A stretch of DNA of 64,000 bases from Trichosporon coremiiforme. Lineage: Eukaryota > Basidiomycota > Tremellomycetes > Trichosporonales > Trichosporonaceae. The stretch's first letter is position 1. Each line of letters opens with the position of its first letter. Below the pieces are notes generated by a model. It made no database searches. It saw only the letters and a program-made list of their open reading frames with translations, and was not told where the DNA came from. Location: NCBI GenBank assembly GCA_039545355.1, contig BCJJ01000001.1, positions 214,427 through 278,426 on the forward strand, read 5' to 3'. Position numbers and translations under genes: made by a program. This document shows positions 43,313 through 56,080 of the stretch, piece after piece.

Positions 43313-46300
43313 ATGCAGCGCGCTTCCGCCCAGCGCGTGCTCGCGGGCACGGACAACGGGCACAGTCAGAGTCAACGAACAACAGGGGTACCTTCGGGCC
43401 CGCCGCCGGGACAATCGGGCGGCCACCCAATGTCGACCTCCACTAGTTCAACCTCGACTTCGACTTCGACCCCGGGCGCAAGCGCGAGCGCGTACTCGTC
43501 ATATGCCTCGTCATCCTCGACACCGACAGCGGCGTCCACCACATGGGCCGCGTCAAGTCGACCGATCTCCATGGCGAGCACGAGAGCGGCTTCCTCGGGC
43601 AGCGTTCCGACCCACCTGTCCATGTCCATGTCGACCATGGCGAGCTCATCAGCAAGCTGGTCCATGGCTTCCTCGTCGACATCGACCGCGAATCCCGCCT
43701 CCGCCTCGGGCTCACATCACCACAGATACGACAGATACGAGAGGCACTCGAGACCACGGTCACCAGATTCTCCCCTGACCCGCACTTCATCGTACCTTGG
43801 CGAAAGGAGACAGCAGACGAGTCATGTCGCCGCGATCCACGACTTTGACCATCGGATAATGCCCGCAGGCGCCTCCTTAGCTCACAACATGTACCTGTCC
43901 TTCAAGGCGGGAGAGGTTATTCGCGTTCATGGCCGCGATCCGTCCGGATGGTGGGATGGCGAGGTCGCCTTCGAGGAGGACGGGATTAGGAAATCCCGCA
44001 GAGGCTGGTTCCCGAGCAATTACGTGCGAGAGCTCGAGTGGGACGAGGTGAGCAACACAACTCCTTCCGGTGGCTGATGAACGCCAGCTTCTGAGACGGC
44101 CAGAACGACCCGCCGAACCGTCTGGAGTGCTTCGAAGTCGGCGAGGCTCTGTCGCGTCGCATGGATCGCCGGCGACCTCTCATCAGTCTCACAGCTCTTC
44201 CTCCCGACTAACTACTCCTTTGCTCGATGGCTCGCTGCCCCCGGCACTGCAGGCGTCCCTACAGCCTGTCATGCAGACGCTATCGCTCCTCCACTCGTCC
44301 GTCTCGGCAGATAGACGACGACACATCACACCCTCCGCTGCGCAGGTTATCGCGGCGATCCGACAGACGCTGCTTCGCATGGACTGTCTCAGCAAGGACT
44401 CGGCAACGCTGGCGGCACACCCGGCACTGGCGCAGCGACGGCGAGATGTCCTCGCCGAGCTTAGCACACTTGTATCTGCCGCAAAGCAGGCGGGCAGCGA
44501 GGACGTTCGGTCAGGCGACGATGCGTCCCTGGAAGCGACGTCACGAGCGGCCGACCGCGTGTTCCACTCGATCCGCGGCTTCCTGCAGTGCGCCGGCGAG
44601 ATGGGCGTTTCGGTGCTGCCGCTCGCAGCTGACGGAGACCGACAGGACTCTGACCCTGCCACCCCGAGCAGCAGCCGACGACTATCACGAGTCCGCGCGC
44701 CGTCGGCATCTGGCTCTCGAGGAAGCAGGATACCGGCGAGTGAATCGATGCGGTTAAAGTCCGCAAGCGTCAGCGACCTGCGCGGGTCCGCGAGACGACA
44801 GGCGCCCAGCTCGAGCCCGCCGCCGCCGATGCCGAACGCGAGCATGTCTGCCGGACCGCCGTCCGCTTCGCTGTTCTCTGGGCGGTCTCCGTCGACGACG
44901 TCTGGCCGATCGTCTCCGGGGCGGGCACGCCGGACGTCACGAGTGCGACACCACCGCTCTCAGTCCTTTGACTTTGAGCAGGACAATACCGAGACGGACA
45001 TCGAGAGCGCCTCGCAGAGCACGCACGGAACGCATAGCACCCACCACACACACGTGACGCCGATGGTCAACCCCGCCGCCAGGGCGACCGAAGGCGAGGC
45101 ACTCTACAAACAATACTCGACAGGACGCGCCGTGCACGAGGCTATCACTGCGGCCGAGGACGCCTTATTATCTATCATTGCGAGTTTCATCGGCCATATC
45201 CATTCTCATCATTTCGATTCTCACCCATCAACACACGCATACCTCATCGAGCTCACTCGGGAAACAGTCGACCGCGTTCGGGACCTACTCACGATCGTCG
45301 AAGTCGCGGGGCAGCAGGCGTCCCTGCTGGGAATGCACCAGCGCGAGATTCCGACTCTCCGCAGCGCCCGCGAAAGCCTGTACGAGGCTGCAGAGCAGCT
45401 CGTCGAGTCGGCCGAATCCGTGTCTCGGACCTTCAACCAGCACCTCGGGGAAGAGGCGTACGAAGCGGAGAAGGCGCAGCTGCTCGTCCGCACGACCAAG
45501 ACGCTCAAGGCAGGCACAGAATGCTCTGAAGTCGTGAAACGGATAGTACCTGAAGACAACACAGAGCCCGACTTTGACTCGCCCGACCTCAACATGGCTG
45601 GTGTTGGCTACTCGCCCCGGAAGGGCTATGCCGCTATCGGTCTCGGCATCCGGAGCGGACCCGGCTCGCTGCAGAGCCTCACCCGCCGCGCGACCAGCCT
45701 TGGCCAGCTGCACCGCCGCTACAACCACGACGGCGCCGGCCGCGTCAGCATGCCCCCGGCGAAGGGTGACGAGGACGAGGAAGGCGAGGAGGAGATCGTC
45801 GAGGACGCCAGCAGCTGGGACGAGGAGGCGGATGAGTCCACTGAGACTGCGTCCACTAGCCGCCGCGGCATGCGTCCGATCTCACACCCCTCGCAGCCCA
45901 CCGTCGGCCACGTCCAGCGCCGCAGCATGGACTCGGCGCACCCGCGCTCACGGTTCAGCAGTATCCGTTCCTCGCAGGTCCTCGGCGACAGGCGTTCGAT
46001 GGACACGACGTACACTGGCGAGCTCAAGACGGAGGAGAGCGAGACGACGGCTATCTCGCACCGCGACTCGGTTCACGCCTCTGTCCGCACCTCCACCACG
46101 TCGCACATCGCTTCCTCACTCCTGCAGTCCGCCAGCTCAGCCGGTCTCAGCGAGATCACGACGACACCGTCGCTCTCCGAGTCTGGCACGACCCAGGTTG
46201 ACTCGCCGAAGGATGCCGACGGCAAGGCGGTCGCCCACCAGACGCCTCCCACGCCACGTACCGCCCAGTCCTTCGACGGCAACGACCCCACCAGCGGCGA

Positions 46301-47763
46301 CGTTCGCTTCTGGGTCGTCTCGCACGACTACGACCCCGTCGAGGTCGCGTACAACTCTGACGGTATTCTCGTCGGTGGCACCCTGCGAGTTCTTGTCGAA
46401 AAGCTCACGCCGCACGACGGCCCGACGGACCACAACTTCATGTCGATGTTCTGGTACACGTTCCGCCTGTTCTCAAATCCGACCGAGTTCCTGAGCGCGC
46501 TCATCGCGCGCTACGACCTCAAACCGCCTCCCGCGCTGCAGGGCGTCGGGCACGAGCAGTATCACATATGGGTCGAGCGCAAGCTCAAAGCCCGTGCGCA
46601 TCCGTGTCTGCAACGTGCTCAAGGTCTGGCTCGACCAGCACTGGCTCCCGGACTCTGACAATGCGGTGCTCGACACGATGGAGGAGTTCTTCCTGAAGCG
46701 CGCCAACGACCAGGTCACGCCGTCGCTCGCGGCGCCCGGCGGCCGCGTCGCTGAGCTCGTGCGCAAGCGCAAGGAGCCCTTGGCGACATCATCCGACTCG
46801 ATGAGCAATGTCCCAGGCACGAAGCAGACCTCGTTTGACCGTATCCGCAACAGCGCGTTCCCCGGACGGTTCACGACGCCCGCGGTCAGCACGATGCCGA
46901 ACTCGAACATCTCCAAGGCGCTCATGAACACGCTCATGAAGAACCCGGCGCCGACGGCGGTCTCGCTGACGGACTTTGACACGCTCGAGCTCGCGCGCCA
47001 GTTCTGCATCATGGAGAGCAAGCTGTTCCAGGCGATCGCGCCCGAGGACCTGCTCATGTCCGGGCGCAAGCAGGTGCCCGCGCTCAAGGCGCTGTCGACT
47101 GTCAGCAACCAGATCATTGGCTGGGTCACGGACGGCATCCTGAACGAGCAGGACGCAAAACACCGCGCGGCGTTACTCAAGTTCTACATCAAGCTCGCGG
47201 ACAAGTGTTTATCGCTGAACAACTTTTCGACCATGTTCGCGGTGCTCGGTGGTCTGAACAGCGCGACGATCCTGCGTCTGAAGAAGACCTGGGATGCGCT
47301 CAGCGTCAAGTACCGGAACGTGATGGAGAAGCTGCGGGCGGTCATCGACCACACGAAGAACCACCGCGCGTACCGCGAGGCGCTCCGCGCCGCGACGGCC
47401 AAGAACGAGCCCGTGCTGCCGTTCCTGGGTCTGATCCTGACCGACATCACGTTCACGCAGGAGGGCAACCCGAACACGCGGCCGAGCACGCTGAGCCCGG
47501 AGCTCCAGCTCATCAACACGGACAAGTACGCCAAGATGGGGCGCATCGCGGCCGAGTTCAACAACTACCAGCGCCCGTTCGAGTACCGCGAGATCGAGTG
47601 TGTGCAGACGTTCCTGCAGCGCGCCCTGACGGAGCGCGGCAGCGGCTCGCTCGACGCGCTCTACCGCAAAAGTCTGCTGCTCGAGCCGAGGCAAAACAGC
47701 GAGCGTCTCAACAATATGGTCGAGAAGCCGGGATGGCTCGGCGCGAGGTTAACGAATCTCTAA
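43313..47763 (+). CDS. CDC25: Ras guanine-nucleotide exchange factor with SH3 domain, frameshifted
   Basis: Ras exchange factor of about 1,469 residues that activates Ras for cAMP and morphogenesis signalling at the membrane. Exons 43313-44047 and 44088-47763. A Ser/Thr-rich start is followed by an SH3 domain (about residues 172-242: VAAIHDFD, SGWWDGEV, RRGWFPSNYVRELE), a long Ser-rich linker, a RasGEF-N module (GTLRVLVEKLTPHD, RIRVCNVLKVWLDQHWLPD) and the catalytic CDC25 domain (KCLSLNNFSTMFAVLGGLNS, KNEPVLPFLGLILTDITF, INTDKYAKMGRIAAEFNNYQ). One extra base, in the AAA at 46587-46589, shifts the frame inside RasGEF-N: removing it from the count restores LKPVRIRV. Both flanking frames are fully open and conserved, so a sequencing or assembly error is likeliest. 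Confidence 0.9.
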
Positions 47764-48261
47764 GCGAGCGCAGCGAGACCCGCGGTTGCGAGCGTTGTGA
47801 GCGTCAGACATATGTCGGGGTGAGAGAAAGAGGAAAGAGCAGTGTAACAAGCAGCCACGCAGTCGCCTGCGCGGCGCAGTGTATAGTAGAGTACAATCAC
47901 GGCGAGTAGCCTCGCCCGGGCACATGGGCCCTGTAGCAATGTATTTTGACCACAACGAGTGAGCATGCGAGCGGAGCGAGCATAGCGAGGATTGCGGGCA
48001 TTATATCATCCGTGTTGTCCCCGGGCTCAGTGATGTGGTTAGTCTCCGAGAAGGCCGCGGCGGCTCCCCGCAGTGCACGCAGTGTCCAGCATCATCGAGG
48101 AACGGGTCCGCTGAGAAAGTCGGCAAGATGCAGCGTGGGGAAGCAGGGAGGTGGGGAGGAGGGCACGCGAGATGATCCTGTGGCCGGGGATGATGGCCAG
48201 GGTGAGTGAGGGAAGGTGCGCTTCTAGGCGGGGCAATCTCCGATGAGCCGGAGAACCCGAA

Positions 48262-48306
<45 letters not shown>

Positions 48307-48315
48307 AATGACGGC
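48262..48315. repeat. Tandem repeat, 9-bp unit x 6
   Basis: Six exact or near-exact copies of GATGACGGC (the last is AATGACGGC). It is noncoding as far as can be seen and may vary in copy number between strains. Confidence 0.92.
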
Positions 48316-48450
48316 AGAGCGCACTGCCTCAATCCGCGATGAGTACGGGCAGGCCACGGTGCCAGTTACGAGACTGGGGATGCCGCGGCAATGACGTTGT
48401 GGTTAGTCGCTAGCTGGGATCGTCAGTGAGGAAGAGAAGGAAGAGCAGAG

Positions 48451-48487
48451 GATAGAGGTTGAGATAGAGGTTATTGAGATAGAGGTT
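48451..48487. repeat. Interspersed GATAGAGGTT triplet
   Basis: Three copies of GATAGAGGTT separated by 2 and 5 bases, close to the 9-bp tandem repeat. No function is apparent. Confidence 0.8.
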
Positions 48488-50953
48488 AGGGTTGAGGGGA
48501 TCGGACCAGCAGGTTATGCTTAGCCCGTCGGGTTCTCGGGGCCGGAAGTTGCACTCCAACGCTGCATCACAAACTTCTGGAGAGCGAGTGCGCGGCCGTC
48601 GCGAGTGGTCGGGTGACGTGAGTGGCTTCATTCTACCCTCAACTGGCCCACTGGCCCGTCTGCAAGATAATGTCTGGCTGACAGTGAGACAGACGTTCGA
48701 CGAGCATCACCATCATACCGGGCACACTCCTCATTCATTGGCCTATCTGGCCCAGTCAGTCTGACAGTGTTATCAGAGTTTGCAAGTCAAAAGCGTGACG
48801 CGTGATAGAACACGCGAGTTCCGGGGTACCGCCACACCCACGCGCTGTTCGGTTCCACGAGGTTCAACTGCGCCAAGTCTGGCGGCTGCGACAATTCTGT
48901 ACCGTGCGCGTGCTCAGTAGTGTGGCTGCCCCCTTTGCCGGTGATTTCCCATCTTTTTACCTCGCCCTTCTTCGCGTGCACATGCCCTTCCGGCTACAGA
49001 GTGTTGAGCCGGACCGCGTTGGAGTGGGTGCCGTAGCGTCCATTCTAACCGCATTCGTCGCGAACTATCAGTCGTCTTTACTGCGTCACTCGGAAGGGTC
49101 GGAAACATCGCGACTTGTCTTTTGAAGCGAGGGTGGGAGGAAGACAAAGCCGTCCCACCAGCACGCATGAGATGCAGCCGATTGCATCCAGTCAGCCAGG
49201 CAGCATTGAGTTTCGACCTAGCACAAAGCTCACAGAGGCTGAGTTGCAGCACTGCAGCGTGCTATTGAATGGCGGCCAAACAGAAACACACGGGGTAAGC
49301 ATCGAATTGAGAGTCGAGGGTCAAGGGCTGAGGGCCAGTGCACTCCTACTGGGCCTGCTGTCACATCTGTCTAACCCGCATGACCCCGTGCTCATCGTAT
49401 GGAATGCGCAGAGACCACTTGCTCCACGTCTGGAAATCTGGAACGTGGCCATGGCTTGCGACTGCGGCCCCGTTTCGACAAGTTGGCATCATGGGACAGA
49501 CCGAGAGTCTGACGGACAGACCCAGGACCCAGAGTCCGTGTGCGGGTGTGCACGTTGTGTCTGGCGCGCGGCGCGCCGTCTTCCAGAACATTGGGTGCGC
49601 AACTTGTCCCCCCGTTCTTCCAAGCGAGAGGTACGAGGCGTGATAGGAAAACGCCATGAGCCAGAACATGCACACCGGAGAAGGGGGAGTCACCTGGCGA
49701 TCTCGCCCGCACCCTGCGCCCTATGTTAGGGAGGGTTGTGCGAGCGCCTCGCCTCCAGTCCTCCAGTGTGCCCGCGGGCGCCTAATCTGCAGCGCCCAAA
49801 GGGCAGCTATGTTCCGCCTTCAGGCGTCGGACTCCGATTGACCCTCGACTCCACCTCGATCTCCGTCTCTCCGTAGTCATCCGTAGTCCTCTGCCTAACA
49901 GGCTTCGAACGCCTAACGAGATCCAGAACGACGAGGTTCGTCATGCGGCCAACCTCCAGAGACTGTACATAGCACATCTCGGCGAACTAAACGGCGCTAA
50001 GTGTGCTAAATGTGCTGCGCAGTGCGGCGTCGGCCTATTCCGACACTGACAATGGCCGGGTGCCCGCCCCCATGCTGCGGACGCCGGGCGGGCACGACAC
50101 TGACACCAGTAGTACTGTGGGGAATGATGCAAAGAAGCAAGGAAATACGGCCGAACCTGACTCATGACTCATGCTTCTTTGGCTTGCAGTCTCGCTGGAA
50201 CACTCCGTTACGTCAAACCCTAGTGCTTGTTTGCAAAAGCATGACACGCATAGCACACGTAGCACGCATAGCATGAGCACAGGGCAGCGAGCGCTGCCAG
50301 CCTAGGTGCTGCCGAAACTGACCGCAGGTTAGGGTGATGCTGCTGCCTTCCCCTGGTTCCCCTTGCTCAGCACTGAGCATGAGCGGCTGGCTAATCCGCC
50401 GTTACTGATGGCGCAGAGGTTGTTGCTCGGATCCTATCCTAAACCAACTGCTTCTGGCAGCTGACGACCTCGTGACTGCTGGCCGAGTGTCCTCGCTAGC
50501 ACTCGCACTGAAGGAGACTGAAATCCTGACTTTATCCTGGCATGGGCACGCGCACAGCCGCCAGGGCCCAAGGGAAGAGATATTCCAGGGTCCGAGGCCA
50601 GGATAAGCATTTTTGCAAAGCTTGGAACACTTGGAACACCGACCCCGCCGTCGCATGCCGTCGCACCGTTGCCTCTCCGGTGAGATTGCTCCACCTGATC
50701 TCCGGATCCACTCCCCTTTCGCCGAGCTGCTCGCGCTAGGAGCCATCCACTCGAGCCGTGCAAGCCAAGCTCGTGCTCATCCCCGTCACACTTGTGCGCA
50801 TTCCACTTGCGCTCTCTCTCTCCTCCATCCTTCACTGCAACCACTTCTTCCTTCCTTGACTGTTCCTTCGATACACGCGTAACCTTTAGGTTCGACTTCA
50901 CCTTTCGTCTGACGACACCGACTCGCACTCGCGCGACCACAACAGCGACAACC

Positions 50954-53900
50954 ATGGAAGACGGCGGCGGCGGTGGATACGGGGGCGGCTCGAGTCCCGT
51001 GAGTTGCTCCACATTTTGCGATAACTGACGGCCAGGACGCCCAGTACGCGCAGCGCGCCGAGGGAGGTGGACAGCAGGCAGCTCCGTGAGTGTCTTTTTG
51101 CCTTTCTTCGGTCATGGCAAGAAATCAGCGAGGTGTTGAAGCATGAGACGCGCTGGCACGACCGGGACAACCGGAAGCACTGGGATGAGATACGTCGCCT
51201 GTCGCTTGCTGAATTCGTTCCCAAAGCGAAATCAGCAGTGACCGATGACGGACGTGCAGCGAATCTTGGCTTGCCGCTTACCATCCCGGCACCTCCCAAG
51301 GCCATGCATGTTGCCGCAGAGTCGCCACGTTCTATCTCCATCTGCACAGGTCAAGGGATAAGCATCGCCCGGAATCGGCTGGAACGAGCACGAGGGCCGC
51401 TCAGGTTAAGCTGTCCAGGCCCTGGCCAGCTGGGGTTCCCTCACACCGTCGGCAGTGCTCGGTAACTTTTCAGTGCCTGCAAGCTCCTTAGTTGAATTCA
51501 GCTTATGCAATCCCCACCGGCCATGCTATAAGATAGCCAAGCCCCTCCCGCAAACTTTTGCTGACAATCAAGCGCCGACACCTACGTTCAACAGTCCCAG
51601 CCCTCCCAGCAGCAGCAGGCGTACGCCGCGCAGCAGTACGCATCCGCTACCGCCTCTGGATCCGGAAGCAACAGCGAGGCTCAGAGCTCGTCCAACACTG
51701 GAAACCAGGAATCGACGACTGGTGAGTACACGTCACAAACTCGAGCGCCTCTAGGGATCGCACATCGAAAAGATCCGGTCGAGGCACTGCGCAGCAAGCC
51801 GATTCTCGCCCAACTCGCCACCCCCTCTGCGTGCTCTGCGCAGAGAATTTTGGGGTGTCACTCCAATTGTGCATTGCACAAAAGTCGAGGAACGCGACTG
51901 TGTGATTTCCATCGCACGCGCGGAGATCGCCCAAATCGCGTTGCGTTCCAAAGTTCTCCAGTCGATCATCTTTTCTCTGCACATCTCTTCACAGCTGCTT
52001 CTTCCCACGCCCAGCAGCTAACAAGCAGGGTTCATCTTCCCCGTCCACAAGGGTCCGATCCCCACCGCCGCTCCGATCCCCCTGACCGCTCCTCCCGCTC
52101 GTCCTGCGCCCGCGTCTGAGCCTGTGGCTCTCCAGTCCCCCTTCGCCGGCGGCGCCAACGCCCACGTCCACTATCCACCGCAGAAGATGAACGTCAACCA
52201 GCACAAGGGGTTCCAGAGCGTGCCTCTGAACGATGACCCCGAGCGCGGGTACGCAGAGGAACTTGCCCAGCCGCAGCCTCACACTTACGCTAGGAAATCC
52301 AAGCTCGGGTTCATCCCTCTCGGACCGTCTCGTAACAACAGCGTCGTGTCATTCAACACTTCAGTCAACGAGAAGGAGAGCACAGGCGCGAGCCCTCAGC
52401 AGAAGCAAAAGCGCCGCCTGTCGTCCGCCGACTGGGAGACCTTCAACTCGAGCACCTCCAAGCACAAGAACCTCCAGTTCGCCGATGGAGACTTTGGCAA
52501 GGGCGCCTTCGCTAAGTTCTGGCTCTGGGCGCTGAACCGCTCCTTGATCTTCCGATGGGCCATCTTCATCATCCCTATCCTTGCCATCTTCTGGATTCCC
52601 GGCATCATCTGGGCCGCCGGCAGGCGCGACGCCGAGGTATGGAACGTCAAGCTCCTCTGGTGGTCGATCTGGCTCACTATCGCATGGCTCGGCTTCTGGG
52701 CCGCCAAGCTCGTGTGCATGGCCATCCCCCATGTCTACAAGCAGACCATCGTCGTGATCGCACCGGGCGCCGGCAAGTACACCGACGTCGTCCGCAACCT
52801 CGGCAAGTACTTCAAGTACGTCTTGTGGTCGCTCGCCATTTGGATCGCCTGGAACCCCATCATCATCAACCACTGCCAGCGCTACGTTGACGGCCGCCTC
52901 GAGACTTACCAGGACGCTGCCAAGGCGAACGCGTCTCTCGCCAACGCGACCCTCCTTGACAACTGGAGTGACGCCTCCGAGACTTCCGGATGGAGCAACA
53001 TCACGCTTGCCGGCAAGATCATCTTCGGCATCTGGCTCTGCACGCTGATCCAGCTCGCGGAGAAGCTGATAGTGCAGCTTATCGCGTTCAAATTCCACGA
53101 GGACTCCTATGCTGATCGCATTGATGAGCAGAAGTTCCAGGTCAAGGCCCTGACCCAGCTGTACATGAACTCGCACGACATCCCCGGCCGCAGCGACACG
53201 CTCAAGGACTACGACACGATCAAGACGGTGCGATCGCAGGCGCCCAAGAAGGCTGTCCGCAAGGCGCTCCGCGAAGTCAAGAAGTTCGCCCAGAACACGT
53301 CCAACGCGATTGGCACCGTCGCATCCGAGATGACCGGATCGACGACACTCCAGACCAACTCGCCCACGAACAAGGTCAAGGCAGCTCTCCAGTCGGCGAA
53401 CAAGAGCAAGGCGCTCGCGCGTCGTCTCTTCTACTCGTACCGCCGACCCGGGTCCGACCATCTCGTTATCGAAGATATTGCTCGGTTTTTCCCGGACCTC
53501 GAGACTGCTGAACGCGCCTTTGGCATCTTTGACCGTGATGGAAATGGTGACGCGACCCGCGACGAGATCGACGCCTCCATGTTAGAGATCCACACCGAGC
53601 GCCTCTCCCTCGAGGCGTCGATGCGTGACCTCGACGGCGCTGTCCGCCGCCTCGACGACATTCTTATGTGTATCGTCACCGTCATCTGGGTCCTCATCTT
53701 CGCCACGATGATCACGCAGAAGATTTCGTCGCTCGTCAGCTCCGCTTCCGCCGCTCTTCTCTCTCTCTCGTGGGTTCTCGGCCCCACCTTCCAGGAGGTT
53801 CTCGGTGCTTGCATCTTCCTCTTCGTCAAGCACCCGTACGACGTCGGAGACCGCATCGACATCGACACGAACCAGTACACTGTTGTCAAGATGGAGCTCA

Positions 53901-54673
53901 TGTCGTCGAGCTTCCGCCGCGTCGACGGCAAGTTCGTCTGGATCGGTCATGATGTCCTTCGCACCAAGGTCATTGAGAACATCCGCCGCTCTGGCGCGAC
54001 CTCGGAGACCTTCACATTCGACGTTGACTTCCAGACGCCCTTCGACAAGCTGCAGGAGCTCCGTGCTGTCATGCTTCGCTTCGTCAAGGACAACCCGCGC
54101 GACTACCTGCCCATCTTCGACGTTATGGTCGACGACTACAACGGCCAGTCCAAGATGACGCTCAAGGCGGACATCCGCTACAAGTCGAACTGGCAGCAGG
54201 GTGCTCTCAAGGTGCAGCGCCGCAACAAGTGGGTGTGCGAGCTGAAGCAGGCGCTGCACAACCTCGAGATCTGGGGCCCGGCCGGCGTGGGTAATCCTGA
54301 CCGTCTCCTCACCGACCGTGTTACCATGGTGCCGTACGACGAGTACAAGGAGTCGATGCTCGGGCAGCAGGCGCCGAGCTCCCCGCCGCCATCGTTCCGT
54401 GCCGCGACCGCCGGCAAGGGCCTCTCTGGCCGTCACAACGAGGACACCAACCTCTGGGGTGAGGCCACGTATGAGGACGAGAGCCGTGGCCCCTCGCGCG
54501 CTCCGTCGCCCGGCCCCAACTCGGCGTTCCACATCGGCACCCCGCCCCGCGTCACCTCCCCGGGCCCCTCGTCAACGTTCCGCATCGGCACGCCTCCGCC
54601 TCCCATCCGCGGTTCGAGCCACCAGATGCCCTCGGCTCCGGGACCTACGCCGTACACTCAGCGCCCCCTCTAA
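50954..54673 (+). CDS. EF-hand mechanosensitive ion channel (MscS/Msy family)
   Basis: Fungal MscS-like channel related to S. pombe Msy1/Msy2, which act in ER membranes in calcium handling during hypo-osmotic shock. Four exons, 50954-50998, 51036-51085, 51573-51721 and 52029-54673, give 962 residues with consistent phases. The first three exons encode a Gly/Gln-rich disordered start (MEDGGGGGYGGGSSP; QPSQQQQAYAAQQYAS) and are less certain than exon 4. Exon 4 has paired hydrophobic helices (WAIFIIPILAIFWIPGIIWA; WWSIWLTIAWLGFWAAKLVC), an EF-hand loop at about residues 583-594 (DRDGNGDATRDE), and the channel pore and beta domain (LLSLSWVLGPTFQEVLGACI, then FLFVKHPYDVGDRIDI). The C-terminus is Pro/Ser-rich with a repeated FxIGTPPR-like motif. 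Introns 2 and 3 are long (487 and 307 nt). Confidence 0.92.
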
Positions 54674-56080
54674 AATGTTGACTTTCGACATTGTTCGACA
54701 CCTTATCCCCCTGTCCTTCTGAACACTTCAGAACATTCGCCAGCCCCTGCGCTGTCTTCTGCCGGCGGAAGGCAGCCAGGGCGACCCCCACTCACACACT
54801 GAACCAACACCAAAACTTGTATGATCTTTTTTCAAACCAAACCAAATCTCAGCATAACACTTGTAGATAACCGCATCTTCTCGCCCTTTCATGCATAGGA
54901 CTCGTTCACATTGAGCAATCTCGGCCGGCTTGCGGCGTCTTGCAGGGAGCCAAGTGCCAAGGAAGCGTGAGGCGTGAGGCACCAGCCCGCCACTGACCGC
55001 GTTCTCTGGTACCTGGTTCCCGTGAAGCTTTATGTGGCTCAACAAACCGTGTGATGCGTGTAGAAATCGGGAGAATGGGAGTGCCACCAGTGGCATACGG
55101 TAGAGGGCGGGCTGCATACGGCTGACGGACGTGACTTGAGGCTGACTGGAGCCCGGTGGGCGGACCGAGGTCGGTCAGTGGCTCAGCGGGGAAGACCATA
55201 TGCAAGCCAGGGTTCCCACGGTGACGTGGGTGTGTCCGCCAGGGCCAGCACCATGCGGCCAGGGTGGCCACGGTGGCCACTCCTCCTGTCCACTCCCACC
55301 ACTGGCCACTGGCCACTCGGCCGGGGCTGATGTAGGGGCGATGAGGGGGTCTCAGCGGCGGTTTTTCGTGTGCCGTCTTAAATCTCTCATACCGTTCCCT
55401 CTCTCACCACCTTTTCTCTCTCAACTCTAACACCGCACCACCCACCACCCACCTCACCTCACCAACCCGCCCCTGGTCCCCTCCAGCAGCGCGTCGCTAC
55501 CCCGACAGCACCACCACCAGTCAGCAAAGCAAAGCAAAGAGCCCAAAGGCTCCACACCCAAGATCGCGTCCTATCCAGTCTCGCGTAAGCTTACGCCCCT
55601 CGCACCCCTTCTCTCCAGCGAGGTTTGTTGTGAGTAGTGTCGCTTTGCCGCAGCCTGCAGCGAGTCAGCAGGAAGAGGTAGTGCACGGCGCAGGTGCACG
55701 GGTGCACTGCGAGTGCTTGCCCGCGCTCGTGCTCGCGCATGCTCGCAGCACCACCTGATGGTGCCTGCACGGAACGAGTGCGAAAGAAGACTCGGTACCT
55801 CGCGAAAGGAGCCATCGCGAGAGACAATAAAGGCGTCCGTTCTGCTTCCTGCGTCGTCCACTCATCTCGTTTTGTCTCCTCTGTCCCCCTGACTCGCCGT
55901 GGCCCCTTCCCGAACACAAAGCTAACAAGAGTTAGACATCAATCTGCGAGTTCATGCAGCATCGTCGCTCAACAACCCTAACCAATCGAGTCGTCGCCCC
56001 CATAGTGCTCCATCGCTAGAAGTGAGTTGCCTGGCCCGTCACCAACTGACAAAGCAGACCTGAATTAAATCTTGCCCAAC
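54674..56080. other. Intergenic, upstream of eIF5
   Basis: No gene recognised. Contains a GGCCAC-rich stretch around 55240-55320 and a C/T-rich block at 55390-55500. Confidence 0.5.

Larger units (their letters stand above)
47764..50953. other. 3.2-kb gene-poor region between CDC25 and the MscS channel
   Basis: No gene recognised. It holds two simple repeats (48262-48315 and 48451-48487, listed separately). The last 170 bases are C/T-rich and probably the leader of the channel gene. Confidence 0.45.

Noticed and set aside
46551..46590. Short intron to explain the CDC25 frame change
   Set aside because: The nearest GT-AG pair (46559-46590) has length 2 mod 3 instead of 1 mod 3, lacks a branch site and would remove the conserved WVERKLK.
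52361..53461. 366-codon minus-strand frame
   Set aside because: Shadow of the MscS channel gene; no homology of its own.
55238..55320. GGCCAC-rich stretch considered as a tandem repeat
   Set aside because: The units are irregular in length and sequence, so it is better described as low-complexity DNA.
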